Origin: Rhynchopus sp. YZ270_cl-10
Taxonomy: Eukaryota > Euglenozoa > Diplonemea > Diplonemida > Diplonemidae
Direction of reading: 5' to 3'
Assembly (NCBI GenBank): GCA_964035575.1
Contig: OZ037902.1
Coordinates: 1-64,000 of the forward strand
Length of the DNA stretch: 64,000 bases
Shown: piece after piece, positions 1 through 9,358 of the stretch
How the letters are laid out: the number at the start of each line of letters is the position of its first letter
How positions within the stretch are numbered: position 1 is the first letter of the stretch
Made by a program: the position numbers and the translations under genes
The notes under the pieces: model-generated
Told to the model about the DNA's origin: nothing
The model's input: the letters and a program-made list of their open reading frames with translations, nothing else
The model's database searches: none

Positions 1-220
1 TTCTGCTTTCTTCCCAGGTAGTTCCTGTGCTCGCCTACACGAGGCGTCCCTGTCACCACGAAGCAGCACAGAAGAACGTGCAGACCTGGTCTCAGTTTCT
101 GAGGCTTATTTTTGCTCACTCTGAGCTTAGAAGCCAGTTCAGTCTGAGTGCTTTTTTCTCCTTTTTCTTGCCCTTTATTTTCCAACTTGTTTTCCTTTTT
201 CACAAAGGAGAAAAAAAAAT
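1..220 (+). other. Upstream of LINE ORF1, possible 5' UTR
   Basis: I see no supported gene here. The stretch precedes the first ATG of the LINE ORF1 candidate at 221 and ends in a pyrimidine-rich then A-rich run just before that ATG. It may be LINE 5' UTR. The true 5' end of the element cannot be placed because no other full-length copy is in the window. Confidence 0.35.
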
Positions 221-2362
221 ATGCGGAGGAAGGCCCTTCTGGGGGTGCTATGTGTGTTGGTGGTGGGCAGCAACAACAGCAACTGCTACAGCAACAGCAG
301 CAAGAACAACAGCATCAGCTCCACCTACAGCAACTGCAACGGTTGCAACAAGAGCAACATCAACAGCAACAACAGCAATGGCAGCTACTGCAGTAACAGC
401 AACAACAACAGCAACTGCTACAGCAACAGCAGCAAGAGCAACAGCAACGGCAACTGCTACAGCAACAGCAGCAAGAACAACAGCATCAGCTCCACCTACA
501 GCAACTGCAATGGTTGCAACAAGAGCAACATTGGCAGCTACTGCAGTAACAGCAACAACAACAGCAACTGCTACAGCAACAGCAGCAAGAGCAACAGCAA
601 CAGCAACAACAGCAATGGCAACTACTGCAGTAACAGCAACAACAGCAGCAAGAGCTACAGTATCAGCTCCACCTACAGCAACTGCAACGGTCGCAACAAG
701 AGCTACAACATCAGCAACTACAGCAATGGCAACTACTACAGCAACAGCAACAGCAACAGCATCTGCCTCAGCAACAGCAACAAGAGCAACAGCATCAGCT
801 CCACCTACAGCAAATGCAACAGCTGCAACAAGAGTAACATCAACAGCAACAACAGCAATGGCAACTGCCACAGCAACAACAACAGCAACTGCCTCAGCAA
901 CAGCAGCAAGAGCAGCAGCAACAGCTCCAACTACTGCAACTGCAACGGCTGCAACAAGAGCTTCATCATCAAATACAGCAATGGCAACACCAACACCAAC
1001 AGCAACAGCAACTGCTGCAACAGCAACTTCTGCAGCGCCAGCAGAAACAGTCCCCCCATTCCCCCCCATTATTACCCCAAAAAGAGGCCTTTGGTGCCCA
1101 ACAACCTAAGCGGCTGCAGCTTTGATAGCAGCAACAACAACAACTCCAGCAACAACAGCAGACACTGGTGTAGAGGTGGAGAGCCAGGTGTGCGATGTGA
1201 TACGGGTGTATGCAGCTATTTAGACGTACAACACAGCAGAAGCCACAATTACAACAGTCCCAGCAACAGCAGCAGCAGCGATAGCAGCAGCAGCAGCAGC
1301 AACCGCAACAGCAGCAGCACCAGCAACAACACCGGCAGCAACACCATCAGAGGCCACAACAGCAGCATCAACAGCAACTTTAGCAGTAGCTACAGTAACA
1401 GCAACAACAGCAGCACCAGTGATAGCAGCAGCAGCAGCAGCAACTGCAACAACAGCAGCACCAGCAGCAGCACCAGCAGCAGCACCAGCAGCAACACCAT
1501 CAGAGGCCACAACAGCAGCAACAACAACAACATTAGCAGTAACGGCAGTAACAGCTACAACAGCAGCACCAGTGATAGCAGCAGCAGTAGCAGCAAATGC
1601 AACAACAGCAGCACCAGCGGCAGCACCAGCAGCAACACCAGCAGCAACACCATCAGAGGCTACAACAGCAGCAACAACAGCAGCAGCTGCAACCGCAACA
1701 ACAGCAACACCTTCAGAGACTACAACAGCAGCAACTCCAACAACAGCCCACATGGTGACAGCGGAGGTATGCCGGTGTTCTGGGGCAGCCTTGTGGGGCC
1801 TGAAACTTTAGGTGGCTGTGTGTCGATGCGTATGTGGAGTACTGTTCTCACCCCCAATGTTCACATGGGGCGTGCAGAACATGGGCTTGGGTTTGACTGG
1901 TGGAGCATCCTCTGGGAACGCCTTTCTTCTCTTCGCCGACCAGACCCCCGCTGGGTAGCCGAGGCACCTGAGTGGGGTGTGTTTGTGTCGTTTGCAGTCC
2001 TCGATCTGTGGAAGGACAGACGTGCCCCTACCCTCAGTCATTACATTTTGTGGCTGATGCGTAGGAGGACCAGGAAGACGCGACGGGGGTACAGGTCCTT
2101 GAACTGGATCAAGACGCAGGCAGGCAAGCTCCATCGGCGCAAGGTGCACACTCGTCCGCCCTCTCCGGTTGCACGCCTTTTTCTGAGCGCACTGTGCCGA
2201 GTGCGAAGGGAGTGGCGCCTGTTGAGGCTTGCGGTGTCGCTGGTCGGATCTGCGATCCAGGCTGATGGCCCGCTACTCTGGATCGGGATGTCCCTACTGG
2301 TCTTGCTATCGCTGTTGTGGCGAGCGGTGACGCCCTGGGACCTGCGCCCACCAACACCTTGA
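221..2362 (+). CDS. LINE family A ORF1 candidate, Ser/Asn-rich protein (713 aa)
   Basis: The frame opens with a short hydrophobic segment (residues 2-16, MRRKALLGVLCVLVVG) and then about 480 residues of imperfect Ser-Asn repeats encoded by AGC/AAC triplets. The last 200 residues are ordinary sequence rich in Arg and Trp, with a hydrophobic stretch near the end. Openness in the repeat part means little, because AGC/AAC repeats contain no stops in this frame. Openness over the non-repetitive 1750-2362 part is better support. It ends at a TGA (2360-2362), and the next ORF continues in the same frame after one TTT codon. No domain is recognised. It could be ORF1 or the N-terminal part of one long polyprotein. 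Confidence 0.45.
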   Translation: MRRKALLGVLCVLVVGSNNSNCYSNSSKNNSISSTYSNCNGCNKSNINSNNSNGSYCSNSNNNSNCYSNSSKSNSNGNCYSNSSKNNSISSTYSNCNGCNKSNIGSYCSNSNNNSNCYSNSSKSNSNSNNSNGNYCSNSNNSSKSYSISSTYSNCNGRNKSYNISNYSNGNYYSNSNSNSICLSNSNKSNSISSTYSKCNSCNKSNINSNNSNGNCHSNNNSNCLSNSSKSSSNSSNYCNCNGCNKSFIIKYSNGNTNTNSNSNCCNSNFCSASRNSPPIPPHYYPKKRPLVPNNLSGCSFDSSNNNNSSNNSRHWCRGGEPGVRCDTGVCSYLDVQHSRSHNYNSPSNSSSSDSSSSSSNRNSSSTSNNTGSNTIRGHNSSINSNFSSSYSNSNNSSTSDSSSSSSNCNNSSTSSSTSSSTSSNTIRGHNSSNNNNISSNGSNSYNSSTSDSSSSSSKCNNSSTSGSTSSNTSSNTIRGYNSSNNSSSCNRNNSNTFRDYNSSNSNNSPHGDSGGMPVFWGSLVGPETLGGCVSMRMWSTVLTPNVHMGRAEHGLGFDWWSILWERLSSLRRPDPRWVAEAPEWGVFVSFAVLDLWKDRRAPTLSHYILWLMRRRTRKTRRGYRSLNWIKTQAGKLHRRKVHTRPPSPVARLFLSALCRVRREWRLLRLAVSLVGSAIQADGPLLWIGMSLLVLLSLLWRAVTPWDLRPPTP
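250..1755 (+). repeat. Imperfect CAG/CAA trinucleotide tract with higher-order repeats
   Basis: About 1.5 kb of CAG, CAA, AGC and ACA triplets with larger duplicated blocks. Two blocks, 300-420 and 480-560, share the CAGCATCAGCTCCACCTACA core, which recurs near 660 and 790. A separate block at 1255-1740 repeats a unit built around CACCATCAGAGG. The Gln frame is interrupted by stops. The Ser/Asn frame stays open through the whole tract, and the Ala/Thr frame is open until 1109. Confidence 0.9.
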
Positions 2363-2365
2363 TTT

Positions 2366-5300
2366 GTGAAAGTTGAGGAGGCCGCCCATTGGGATGACGA
2401 GGTTGCTCACCTGGCAGAGGATGTGGGTGATGAGGAGGTCGCTGTATGGGATGATGAGTTCGTGGAAGGTGACGACGACTGGGCTTGGGGATTGCGCGAT
2501 GAGGTTGACGACTGGGAGTTCCCTGAGGAATACATCCCGCACGACCAGTTAGTTGGTGGATGTGCCGATGCAACGCTGTCCGCGACATACGGAGATCATG
2601 CTCTGGAAGTGGACAGAATCCTGGGGGAAGCCCATGCCCAACGTGTACCAAATAATTTTGTACACGACTGCAGCCTAGCGGCCATTCACGCATCGGGTTG
2701 GCGCTCCGCTCCGCCGTCCTACTCCACCGACCGGAAAGACATCGGCGACTTGGCGGTAACGCTAGAACGTGCGATGAGGAGTGTCCTCAAGTCCGGCGAT
2801 GCGCTCACTCGTTGGATTGATGGGGTCAGAGGATCTGCAAAGTTGGACCACCTTGCCCTGCGTCTCTTCGCGGTGAGGCGCAACCTCAACATCGTCATCG
2901 TTCAGGCTGGAGCGACCCCGATCGTCCTGATCGCGCCAGGTGAGGGGAACATAAAGAACGAGGAAAAGCGCGCCAAGGAGTTGATGGGTCGCACGACGGT
3001 AGCCGTGGCGCTGTGCAATGGCCATTACGAGGCTATCCGTCCGGTAGATGAGAGGGACTTTCGGGACATATCGTCGGCCTTGCTGAAGAAAGCGGTCAGA
3101 GCGAAGCTGAACCCCTTGGCCCTGGACCAGTGCCCGTTGTCTACATCGGACCCCTCGGGTGAGGATCTGGAATCCTGTCTTGGTAAACCGGAGGAGGACT
3201 TCTGCTTTTGCCCAGTGGAGGGTTGCAAGGGTGGCATAGTTTCACAATCAGATGTGAAGTCGTTCACACGGTCCGGCCTCCTAAATCATTTGAAGCTCCA
3301 TACGAGAGCGGCTGAGTACATTCCAGATCACATCTTGTCCTACTTCGGTTTCAGGAGATGCGTCGGAGACGAGTGCACGGCCCTCCTACAACGTTCACAG
3401 AGCGCGTGCCAGGCGTGTTCGGCTATAATGAAAGAGGTACCAGCCCCATCCATAGACAACCGCCTCCGCGGCGCCCGCCCCGCTGGCATGCCCTCTTTGC
3501 AGGAGATTGGGACCACACGGTTCAAGCTGAAAGGAACCTGCCCACCTGACCTGGCCCACCGCTACACCCTCATCTTCCAGAGGGTACTGCAGGAGATCCT
3601 GGTGCATCAGGACCCTTGTGCCTGGACGAAGTTTGCCCTGTTCTTCACTGTCTTACACAGGGACCGTGCGCACGGACGCAGGACGAAGGTAACAGATCGA
3701 CGTTGTTTCAACTCCTGGAAAAAGGACCTGGATAGGTGGGACGCTGGGAGCTGGGGGGAGCTTTGGTCCAACGCTTTGGATGAGGTACAGGACCAGCCTG
3801 TGTGGACACCAGGGGACACTTTGGAGGCGCGCCAGAAACGCTCCCGTTTGAAGGCAGCAACGGGACTTCCGGGCCAGGCCCTGACAGCCCTCACCAGTGA
3901 CGGACTCGCACCACATGGACCCGCAACTCTGGAGAAGCTGAAGGGCAAACACCCCACGGAGATCCGATCGGTTATACATGAGAATGTGAGGAACCCCTCT
4001 GGGCCCGCCGATTTCACCACCAAGGAGGTTATGGAAGCAATCAGCAGCATGCCGCGAGCCACTGCAGGTGGTCCGTCAAACCTGACAGGATCACTCCTCC
4101 GTGTCCTGTGCAACCAGAAGCATACCCCTGGCACGCTCGCTGCTCTAACGAAGGTGTTGTCCTCATTGGCACAAGGCAAAGCTCACCGAGAGGTCGCGCC
4201 TTTCTTTGCCGGAGCCAAGCTGGTAGCCCTCAGGAAGGTCTCAAAAGACAAGCCTGAGGATGTGCGTCCGATCGCAGTGGGAGACGTGACTCGCCGGTTG
4301 ATTGGCAAGATTCTGGCAAACAGGCTACGGAAACGGGCGGCTGAAATTTTCCGCAAGGGGAACCAGGTGGGGGTTTCAACGCCGCGGGGCTCGGAGGCTG
4401 CCACTGCAGTGGTGGCACAGTATGCACGGAAGTACCTGGGGATGGACAAGGTGATCCTGAAGGTGGACTATCACAATGCTTTCAACACTGTAGATAGGGC
4501 CACCTTCATCAGTGCAGTTGAACGGCACATCCCTGAGATCTCCACGTGGGTGAGGTGGTGCTACGCCGGCCACACCTCCCTATTTTATGGTGAGGCTACA
4601 CTTGAGTCCCAATGTGGGGTCCAACAAGGTGACCCACTAGGCCCTATCCTCTTCTCTTTGGCGATTGCTGAGATGACAGAAAGGTTGAGCGCGAACAGGG
4701 GCCTCGACGGGTCTATTTGGTACCTGGACGATGGTTGCATTCGGGGGGATCCTGAGGCAGTCCTGGCCGCTTACGATGCCCTAGTGGATTCGAGCAGCCG
4801 CCTTGGTCTAAAAGTCAACCGTTCAAAATGCGAACTTGTGACGTTGGCGGGCGACTCTGCGGAAGATCTGCGTAATAGGGGGTTCACCATCCGGGATGCG
4901 TCTGACGGGCACAACGACGGCTTCTCCCTCCACAACCAGAACTTCGACTTCCTGGGCATCCCCATCGGCACAGCAGAGCACTGCAGGAAGTACATGCAGA
5001 GCAAGCTAGATAAGTCGAAGTTGAACTTGAACGCCCTCAGAAACCTCAAAGACTCACAGCATGCGTACTACATCTTGCGCTTTTGTGAGGGATTTTGCAA
5101 AATGGTATTCTACATGCGTGGAATATCATGTGTGGACCTAGGGGAGGGCTACCTCCGGGATTTTGATGCGGAGGTGGACAGGTGTTTGGCGACGATCCTG
5201 CATGATGAGCACGGGGCCTTGCCAGCACAGGCCCGCCTGCAGGCTGCCCTCCCCATCGCCATAGGGGGTTTAGGCATTCGTCGCACAGTCGACCATTGGC

Positions 5301-8300
5301 CCGCTGCAGCCCTGGCATCGCAAGCTGGGTCTTTCAAGCTTGCCCAGCAGCTGGACCCGAAGTTCGAATGGGACAAGGCAAGGTGGAAGAATGCAGCCGA
5401 GGCGTACAACACCAGAGTACCTGCGTCGCAGCACATCGATGGGGATAGGATGCCTTCCAAGGCTGTGGTGCAACAGCAGCTGTCATCAGCCATCGTGGAC
5501 GAACAAGCAGCAGAGCTGAAGCGAGTGGCCACCAGCGACCGGGATCGAGCACGCCTGCTTTCTCTGCAACTCCCTATGTCTGGCACCTGGCTGACCGCCA
5601 CGCCCTCGCCCCCCAATTCCATCCCCTCTGCATACTTCGCGGGGGCAGCCCGATTTCGTCTGGGTGTGGCAGTGCACAAGCCTAAGAGTGAGTGCAACGG
5701 ATGTAGCAGAGATGGGGTGTGCATGGATGCTTTCGGGGACCACACTTTCTCTTGCGGCTACATGGGTCACAGAACCGAACGGCATGACGCCCTGAAGCAC
5801 TCCTTTTTCTTGGCAGCGGATGCGGCGGGGCTCAACCCCTCTTTGGAGAAAGACTTGGGTTTTGAGTCTGGGAAGAGGCCGGCAGACGTGTTCCTCCCAT
5901 CTGGCATCATGGAGACCCGGCGAAGAGCTTTGGATTTCACAGTAGTAGCTCCGACCCTCCCCACTTACGTGCATCGAGCGGCACAACATAGCGAGTACGC
6001 AGCCAAAGTGGCCGGGGAGGAGAAGCGGAAGAAACACCTGGAGGATTGCAGAGGTGCGGACGTGCTCTTCTCCCCCATGGTGTTTGAGGCCTTCGGTGGG
6101 GCATCGGAAGAGTGCAACCGGGTCATCAGCCAGGTGGCCGGGCTTGCGTGCACAAAGGACCCTGGCGGCGATGCACCGACTGAGGCGAGGCTACGGGAGC
6201 ATATGTCGTGCGCATACCAAGCAGCCGTGGGTAAGTCCTTTGTTGCCCGAGGCGTGCTTTGCACAGACATCAATGAACACTTGCCCCACAGCGCCGACTC
6301 AGTTCAGCGTCCCGCGGAAGAAGATCTCAGGCAGATGGATTCCACATACCTCAGCAACCCTGTCAGCAACTTACCGGAGCGTGAACCGTCTGTGGAGGTC
6401 GAGGAAGCCGAAATAGCGCATGAACCGCGCGACTACTTCTCAATGCCAGAGAAGAAGGTGGGTGGAACGGTCTTCCGACACAATCCTTTCCGAGCGGGGC
6501 GTCAGGCCGGGGGGGAGACACCTGCTGCGTATTGGAACATCCTCCGCATGATGGCAGACGGCGCATGCCCTGACGCAGAGACGCAGGCTGCACGACTGGG
6601 GCTCACACACCCCCAGCGTTACAAAATCCTGAGAGGTGACAGCGGGTTCGATGCACTGCTGACCGCATGCTCGGTGGATCTCAAGAAGGATCTTTTGATT
6701 GAAGACATCAACGGAGAGACGAGTCATAAGGAACTCCGGAGACGTGCTGTGGAGATTGTAAAAAATGACCGACCGGACCTCGCGGATTGCATCTCCATTC
6801 CTGTGAAGAACTGGCTGGAGTACATGGGCACAAAGAGCAGCGACCGATCGGACGCCCGCACTTGGATGGATATGGTGGCACTTGCTGGCGCGGGAGAGGC
6901 TTTAGAGTGCACCATTGTGATCATCTGTGATCGCATGCGTCCCCAAATTCTGGTGCCGACCAAAAGGGCCCGGGAGGCGCTCTTCGTTTTCGCAGGTCCG
7001 GTTGATGACGTTTCACAGGACTGGTTCCTCAGCCCCCTCTCCTTCACAGACTCGCACCTCAAGGGAGAAATCCTCGGCATGGAACCGATACCTGCGCCGA
7101 AGTCGAAGCGTTTCTGCAAGTCTGTGGCGATGATGAAGCGTATCCCCGCAGCACAGTCTGCACCGGTGGGGACGGTGTACCAGTGTAGGCGTTGCGTTCG
7201 CCCCATCGACGGTTGCGAGGCGCACTTCAAATGTGCTGAGGGGTGCGAGAGGTTGGTGTGCGATTTGTGCTCAAGGGACTCCCCCTTTTGTCCGGCGTCT
7301 CAGAACGGCTTAGCTGACATCCTCAGTGGTAACGTGCGCTCATCGGCTCCGTCCCCTACTCCGCACACTTCCCACGACACGCACATGAAGGGCGCTGAGA
7401 GAGCCAGGTCACCCACATTCCCGCAGGCGACACCGAGGGAGGACGATCAGGAGGCCTCATCTTTTCTACACAACTTAGAGAAGCTGGTCCTCTCCCCGAC
7501 CCACTCTCTGACAGATATGAATGTCTTCAAGTCTTGGGCGGTGGACAGGCAGGCAGAATTTCTTGGCTCGCGTACGAGGAACAGCTTCACTGTGGGTGAC
7601 TGCCTGTTTGACGCCTTGGCCGCGAACTTCGCTCCGAATACACCCTACCATTCGTCATCGCTCCTCCGGAAACTGGCAGTTGCCCAAGTTCTTCGTGACG
7701 CTAAGCTGGCTGCGCGCACTGGAGACCGTCGATCGTGGATGGAACGGAAATTGCGAGAAGGATGCAGAGACGACACCACGTGGGCGGATGAAACGATGAT
7801 CATGGGCTTATGTGAGGTACTCGAGATGACCATAATCCTTGTCTCCCCGGGCGCCGTGCCCAAAATCTATGTCCCTCGCCTATGTGCCCCCCACGGAGCC
7901 CTGGGACTGGTTTTTACTGGAGTAATCGCCGGGCACTTTGAGACCCTCTCGCTGAACGTCGATGCAGTCAAGATCCTCTGCGCAGCGAAGCCTCTACGTG
8001 CCGACACATGCCTTTGGGAGCCTACGACAGGCCCGTTCATTTGCAGGGGATGCGATGGGCACAGCGAAGGAGCGGAAGCAGAGTCACATTTCTGTACGAC
8101 TTGCTGCACGAGCTGTTGCGTGGCGTGCCGAGTCAGCCAGGACCAAGTGACTTGTGCTGGGCCCCCGGTCCCTATGGATGACCAGCCAGACGGGCCCAGA
8201 GGGACCAGGCGTGGGAATGAGGACCCGATTGACAACGGTGCTCCCCATGTTCGTGACCTTATGCGGTTCCATGAAACTGAGAGGGGTCTCCTGCGTTTTT

Positions 8301-8383
8301 TTTTTTTTCTCTTTTATGTACTTGGTCTTTTTTTGTATGTGAGAATAGAAGAAAGGAAAAAGGAAGAATGGAGTAAACAATAA
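2366..8383 (+). CDS. LINE family A ORF2: OTU-like, zinc fingers, RT, RLE and two further OTU-like modules (2005 codons)
   Basis: This polyprotein should copy and insert the element by target-primed reverse transcription. Visible parts, in order: an OTU-like segment (DCSLAAIHASG near residue 95, NGHYEAI near 217); a C2H2 finger (residues 282-312, ending HLKLH) plus a Cys cluster; reverse transcriptase at about 605-845 with KVDYHNAF, GVQQGDPLGPILF and the catalytic YLDD at 786-789; a CCHC knuckle beginning at C1110 with a downstream GDHTFSC; the endonuclease core RPADVFLP and ALDFTVV near 1172-1195. Two repeated modules then follow, each an OTU-like fold plus a Cys-rich segment. In the module near 1418-1640 the Cys motif reads GDSGFDA, so the nucleophile is missing. 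In the module near 1740-1930 it is GDCLFDA with a GHFETL His motif, so it looks intact. The first codon as listed is GTG and the true start is unclear. The last 40 residues run into the T-rich 3' UTR. Confidence 0.85.
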   Translation: MKVEEAAHWDDEVAHLAEDVGDEEVAVWDDEFVEGDDDWAWGLRDEVDDWEFPEEYIPHDQLVGGCADATLSATYGDHALEVDRILGEAHAQRVPNNFVHDCSLAAIHASGWRSAPPSYSTDRKDIGDLAVTLERAMRSVLKSGDALTRWIDGVRGSAKLDHLALRLFAVRRNLNIVIVQAGATPIVLIAPGEGNIKNEEKRAKELMGRTTVAVALCNGHYEAIRPVDERDFRDISSALLKKAVRAKLNPLALDQCPLSTSDPSGEDLESCLGKPEEDFCFCPVEGCKGGIVSQSDVKSFTRSGLLNHLKLHTRAAEYIPDHILSYFGFRRCVGDECTALLQRSQSACQACSAIMKEVPAPSIDNRLRGARPAGMPSLQEIGTTRFKLKGTCPPDLAHRYTLIFQRVLQEILVHQDPCAWTKFALFFTVLHRDRAHGRRTKVTDRRCFNSWKKDLDRWDAGSWGELWSNALDEVQDQPVWTPGDTLEARQKRSRLKAATGLPGQALTALTSDGLAPHGPATLEKLKGKHPTEIRSVIHENVRNPSGPADFTTKEVMEAISSMPRATAGGPSNLTGSLLRVLCNQKHTPGTLAALTKVLSSLAQGKAHREVAPFFAGAKLVALRKVSKDKPEDVRPIAVGDVTRRLIGKILANRLRKRAAEIFRKGNQVGVSTPRGSEAATAVVAQYARKYLGMDKVILKVDYHNAFNTVDRATFISAVERHIPEISTWVRWCYAGHTSLFYGEATLESQCGVQQGDPLGPILFSLAIAEMTERLSANRGLDGSIWYLDDGCIRGDPEAVLAAYDALVDSSSRLGLKVNRSKCELVTLAGDSAEDLRNRGFTIRDASDGHNDGFSLHNQNFDFLGIPIGTAEHCRKYMQSKLDKSKLNLNALRNLKDSQHAYYILRFCEGFCKMVFYMRGISCVDLGEGYLRDFDAEVDRCLATILHDEHGALPAQARLQAALPIAIGGLGIRRTVDHWPAAALASQAGSFKLAQQLDPKFEWDKARWKNAAEAYNTRVPASQHIDGDRMPSKAVVQQQLSSAIVDEQAAELKRVATSDRDRARLLSLQLPMSGTWLTATPSPPNSIPSAYFAGAARFRLGVAVHKPKSECNGCSRDGVCMDAFGDHTFSCGYMGHRTERHDALKHSFFLAADAAGLNPSLEKDLGFESGKRPADVFLPSGIMETRRRALDFTVVAPTLPTYVHRAAQHSEYAAKVAGEEKRKKHLEDCRGADVLFSPMVFEAFGGASEECNRVISQVAGLACTKDPGGDAPTEARLREHMSCAYQAAVGKSFVARGVLCTDINEHLPHSADSVQRPAEEDLRQMDSTYLSNPVSNLPEREPSVEVEEAEIAHEPRDYFSMPEKKVGGTVFRHNPFRAGRQAGGETPAAYWNILRMMADGACPDAETQAARLGLTHPQRYKILRGDSGFDALLTACSVDLKKDLLIEDINGETSHKELRRRAVEIVKNDRPDLADCISIPVKNWLEYMGTKSSDRSDARTWMDMVALAGAGEALECTIVIICDRMRPQILVPTKRAREALFVFAGPVDDVSQDWFLSPLSFTDSHLKGEILGMEPIPAPKSKRFCKSVAMMKRIPAAQSAPVGTVYQCRRCVRPIDGCEAHFKCAEGCERLVCDLCSRDSPFCPASQNGLADILSGNVRSSAPSPTPHTSHDTHMKGAERARSPTFPQATPREDDQEASSFLHNLEKLVLSPTHSLTDMNVFKSWAVDRQAEFLGSRTRNSFTVGDCLFDALAANFAPNTPYHSSSLLRKLAVAQVLRDAKLAARTGDRRSWMERKLREGCRDDTTWADETMIMGLCEVLEMTIILVSPGAVPKIYVPRLCAPHGALGLVFTGVIAGHFETLSLNVDAVKILCAAKPLRADTCLWEPTTGPFICRGCDGHSEGAEAESHFCTTCCTSCCVACRVSQDQVTCAGPPVPMDDQPDGPRGTRRGNEDPIDNGAPHVRDLMRFHETERGLLRFFFFLFYVLGLFLYVRIEERKKEEWSKQ

Positions 8384-9250
8384 AGACAATAAAATGAACA
8401 GGAAAATGGAAAAGGAAAAAGGAAATGAAAAAATGATGACCAAAAAAGGTCGGTGTTTCAAGTTTTAGTATAAAAGGTGGGCGGTAAAGTAAAGTAAGTG
8501 GCCACTTCCTCCTAAACAAAACAAGAAACTGCATCGTGTGTTTGTTTTTTATTCTTTTTAATCAATTTGAATACACAGGCGTCACACTTATGGGGCAAAA
8601 AAAGGAAAAAAAGAAGACCTAATCCTCCTTACTTAAAAGAAGGGAAGGGAGAATAAAAAACACACGTGCCCATTGTTTCGTTGTCTGCAGGATGTCTTGT
8701 TTTAGTGCCTCACCTGGAAAAAGAAAAATGGATTCCACTCAGTAAAAATAGCACACCTGTTGAACACACGTCAGGCCAGGAACAGAAGAAAAGCAAACGC
8801 TTCCACGAATGGAAGCAAAAGAAAAGTGTGGTGAAAAAACCCTTTTGGCCAAGGTGGTCTTGACTCTCTGTCTACATACTTTGGGGATGCATGAAAAAAT
8901 GAAACTAGATGATAGATAACAAGGAGTGTGCGAGAGTGGCCCTTCTCCAAGCTAAACAAAAAGCAAACACCCTCCACCCATCTGATCCCGCCCACAAACA
9001 CAAACAATCACGACAGAAAACAAAACAGGCAGAGGATGACCAGGGTAGGTTTTACTTGGACAGCGAACCTCTGCCTTGATTCCTCTCACGCTCAGCAGGC
9101 GAGTTGCCTCAACTCTCCAGACCTGTGCTGCAACACAGGCCTGCACCTTTAGCCGCTTTTCGCTTCATGCCCCTCATCTGGCGCACTACTAACGGGGGAC
9201 GCCCCATGTAGGCACATCGGTAGGATTTCGTCTTAACATAGTTTTTTGTG
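8384..9250 (+). other. LINE family A 3' UTR (reference copy)
   Basis: Purine-rich start (AGAAAGGAAAAAGGAAGAATG), then a conserved body ending GGGGGACGCCCCATGTAGGC and GTCTTAACATAGTTTTTTGTG. Most of this sequence recurs almost unchanged at 12282-12839, 12840-13775, 14970-15930 and 16386-17338. A diverged version forms the 3' UTR of family B at 10216-11036 and, inverted, at 13841-14850. Short ORFs here are shared by all copies only because the DNA is shared. I do not regard them as genes. Confidence 0.8.
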
Positions 9251-9358
9251 TAAAAAAAAATGAACCCCATTTTTTTTAAAAATGAACCCCTTTTTTTTAA
9301 AAATGAACCCCTTTTTTTTAAAAAATGAACCCCTTTTTTTTAAAAATGAACCCCTTTT
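9249..9358 (+). repeat. 3'-tail repeats of LINE A
   Basis: The canonical TGTAAAAAAAAATGAACCCC unit is followed by four degenerate units of the form T(8)A(5)TGAACCCC. These join the end of LINE A directly to the 5'-truncated LINE B. Confidence 0.8.

Larger units (their letters stand above)
221..9250 (+). mobile_element. RLE-type LINE, family A, nearly complete copy
   Basis: This is a non-LTR retrotransposon with two consecutive ORFs (221-2362 and 2366-8383), a 3' UTR of about 870 bp and a 3' end marked by GTCTTAACATAGTTTTTTGTG. It then runs into tandem TGTAAAAAAAAATGAACCCC-type units. The second ORF holds reverse transcriptase and a C-terminal CCHC plus restriction-like endonuclease, the layout of early-branching R2/CRE/NeSL/Dualen-type LINEs. 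Five shorter copies of the same 3' part lie at 12.3-17.3 kb and look almost identical by eye, so the family was recently active. No poly(A) tail is seen. The 5' boundary is uncertain. Confidence 0.85.

Noticed and set aside
27-1109. Long Ala/Thr-rich frame across the triplet repeats
   Set aside because: Openness comes from stop-free CAA/CAG-type repeats; it ends soon after the first repeat block, while the Ser/Asn frame continues through unique sequence.
8771-9007. Small conserved ORFs (about 64-125 codons) repeated at 8.8, 12.4, 13.3, 15.4 and 16.9 kb
   Set aside because: They are copies of the same LINE 3' UTR; conservation reflects recent duplication, and both strands are equally open.
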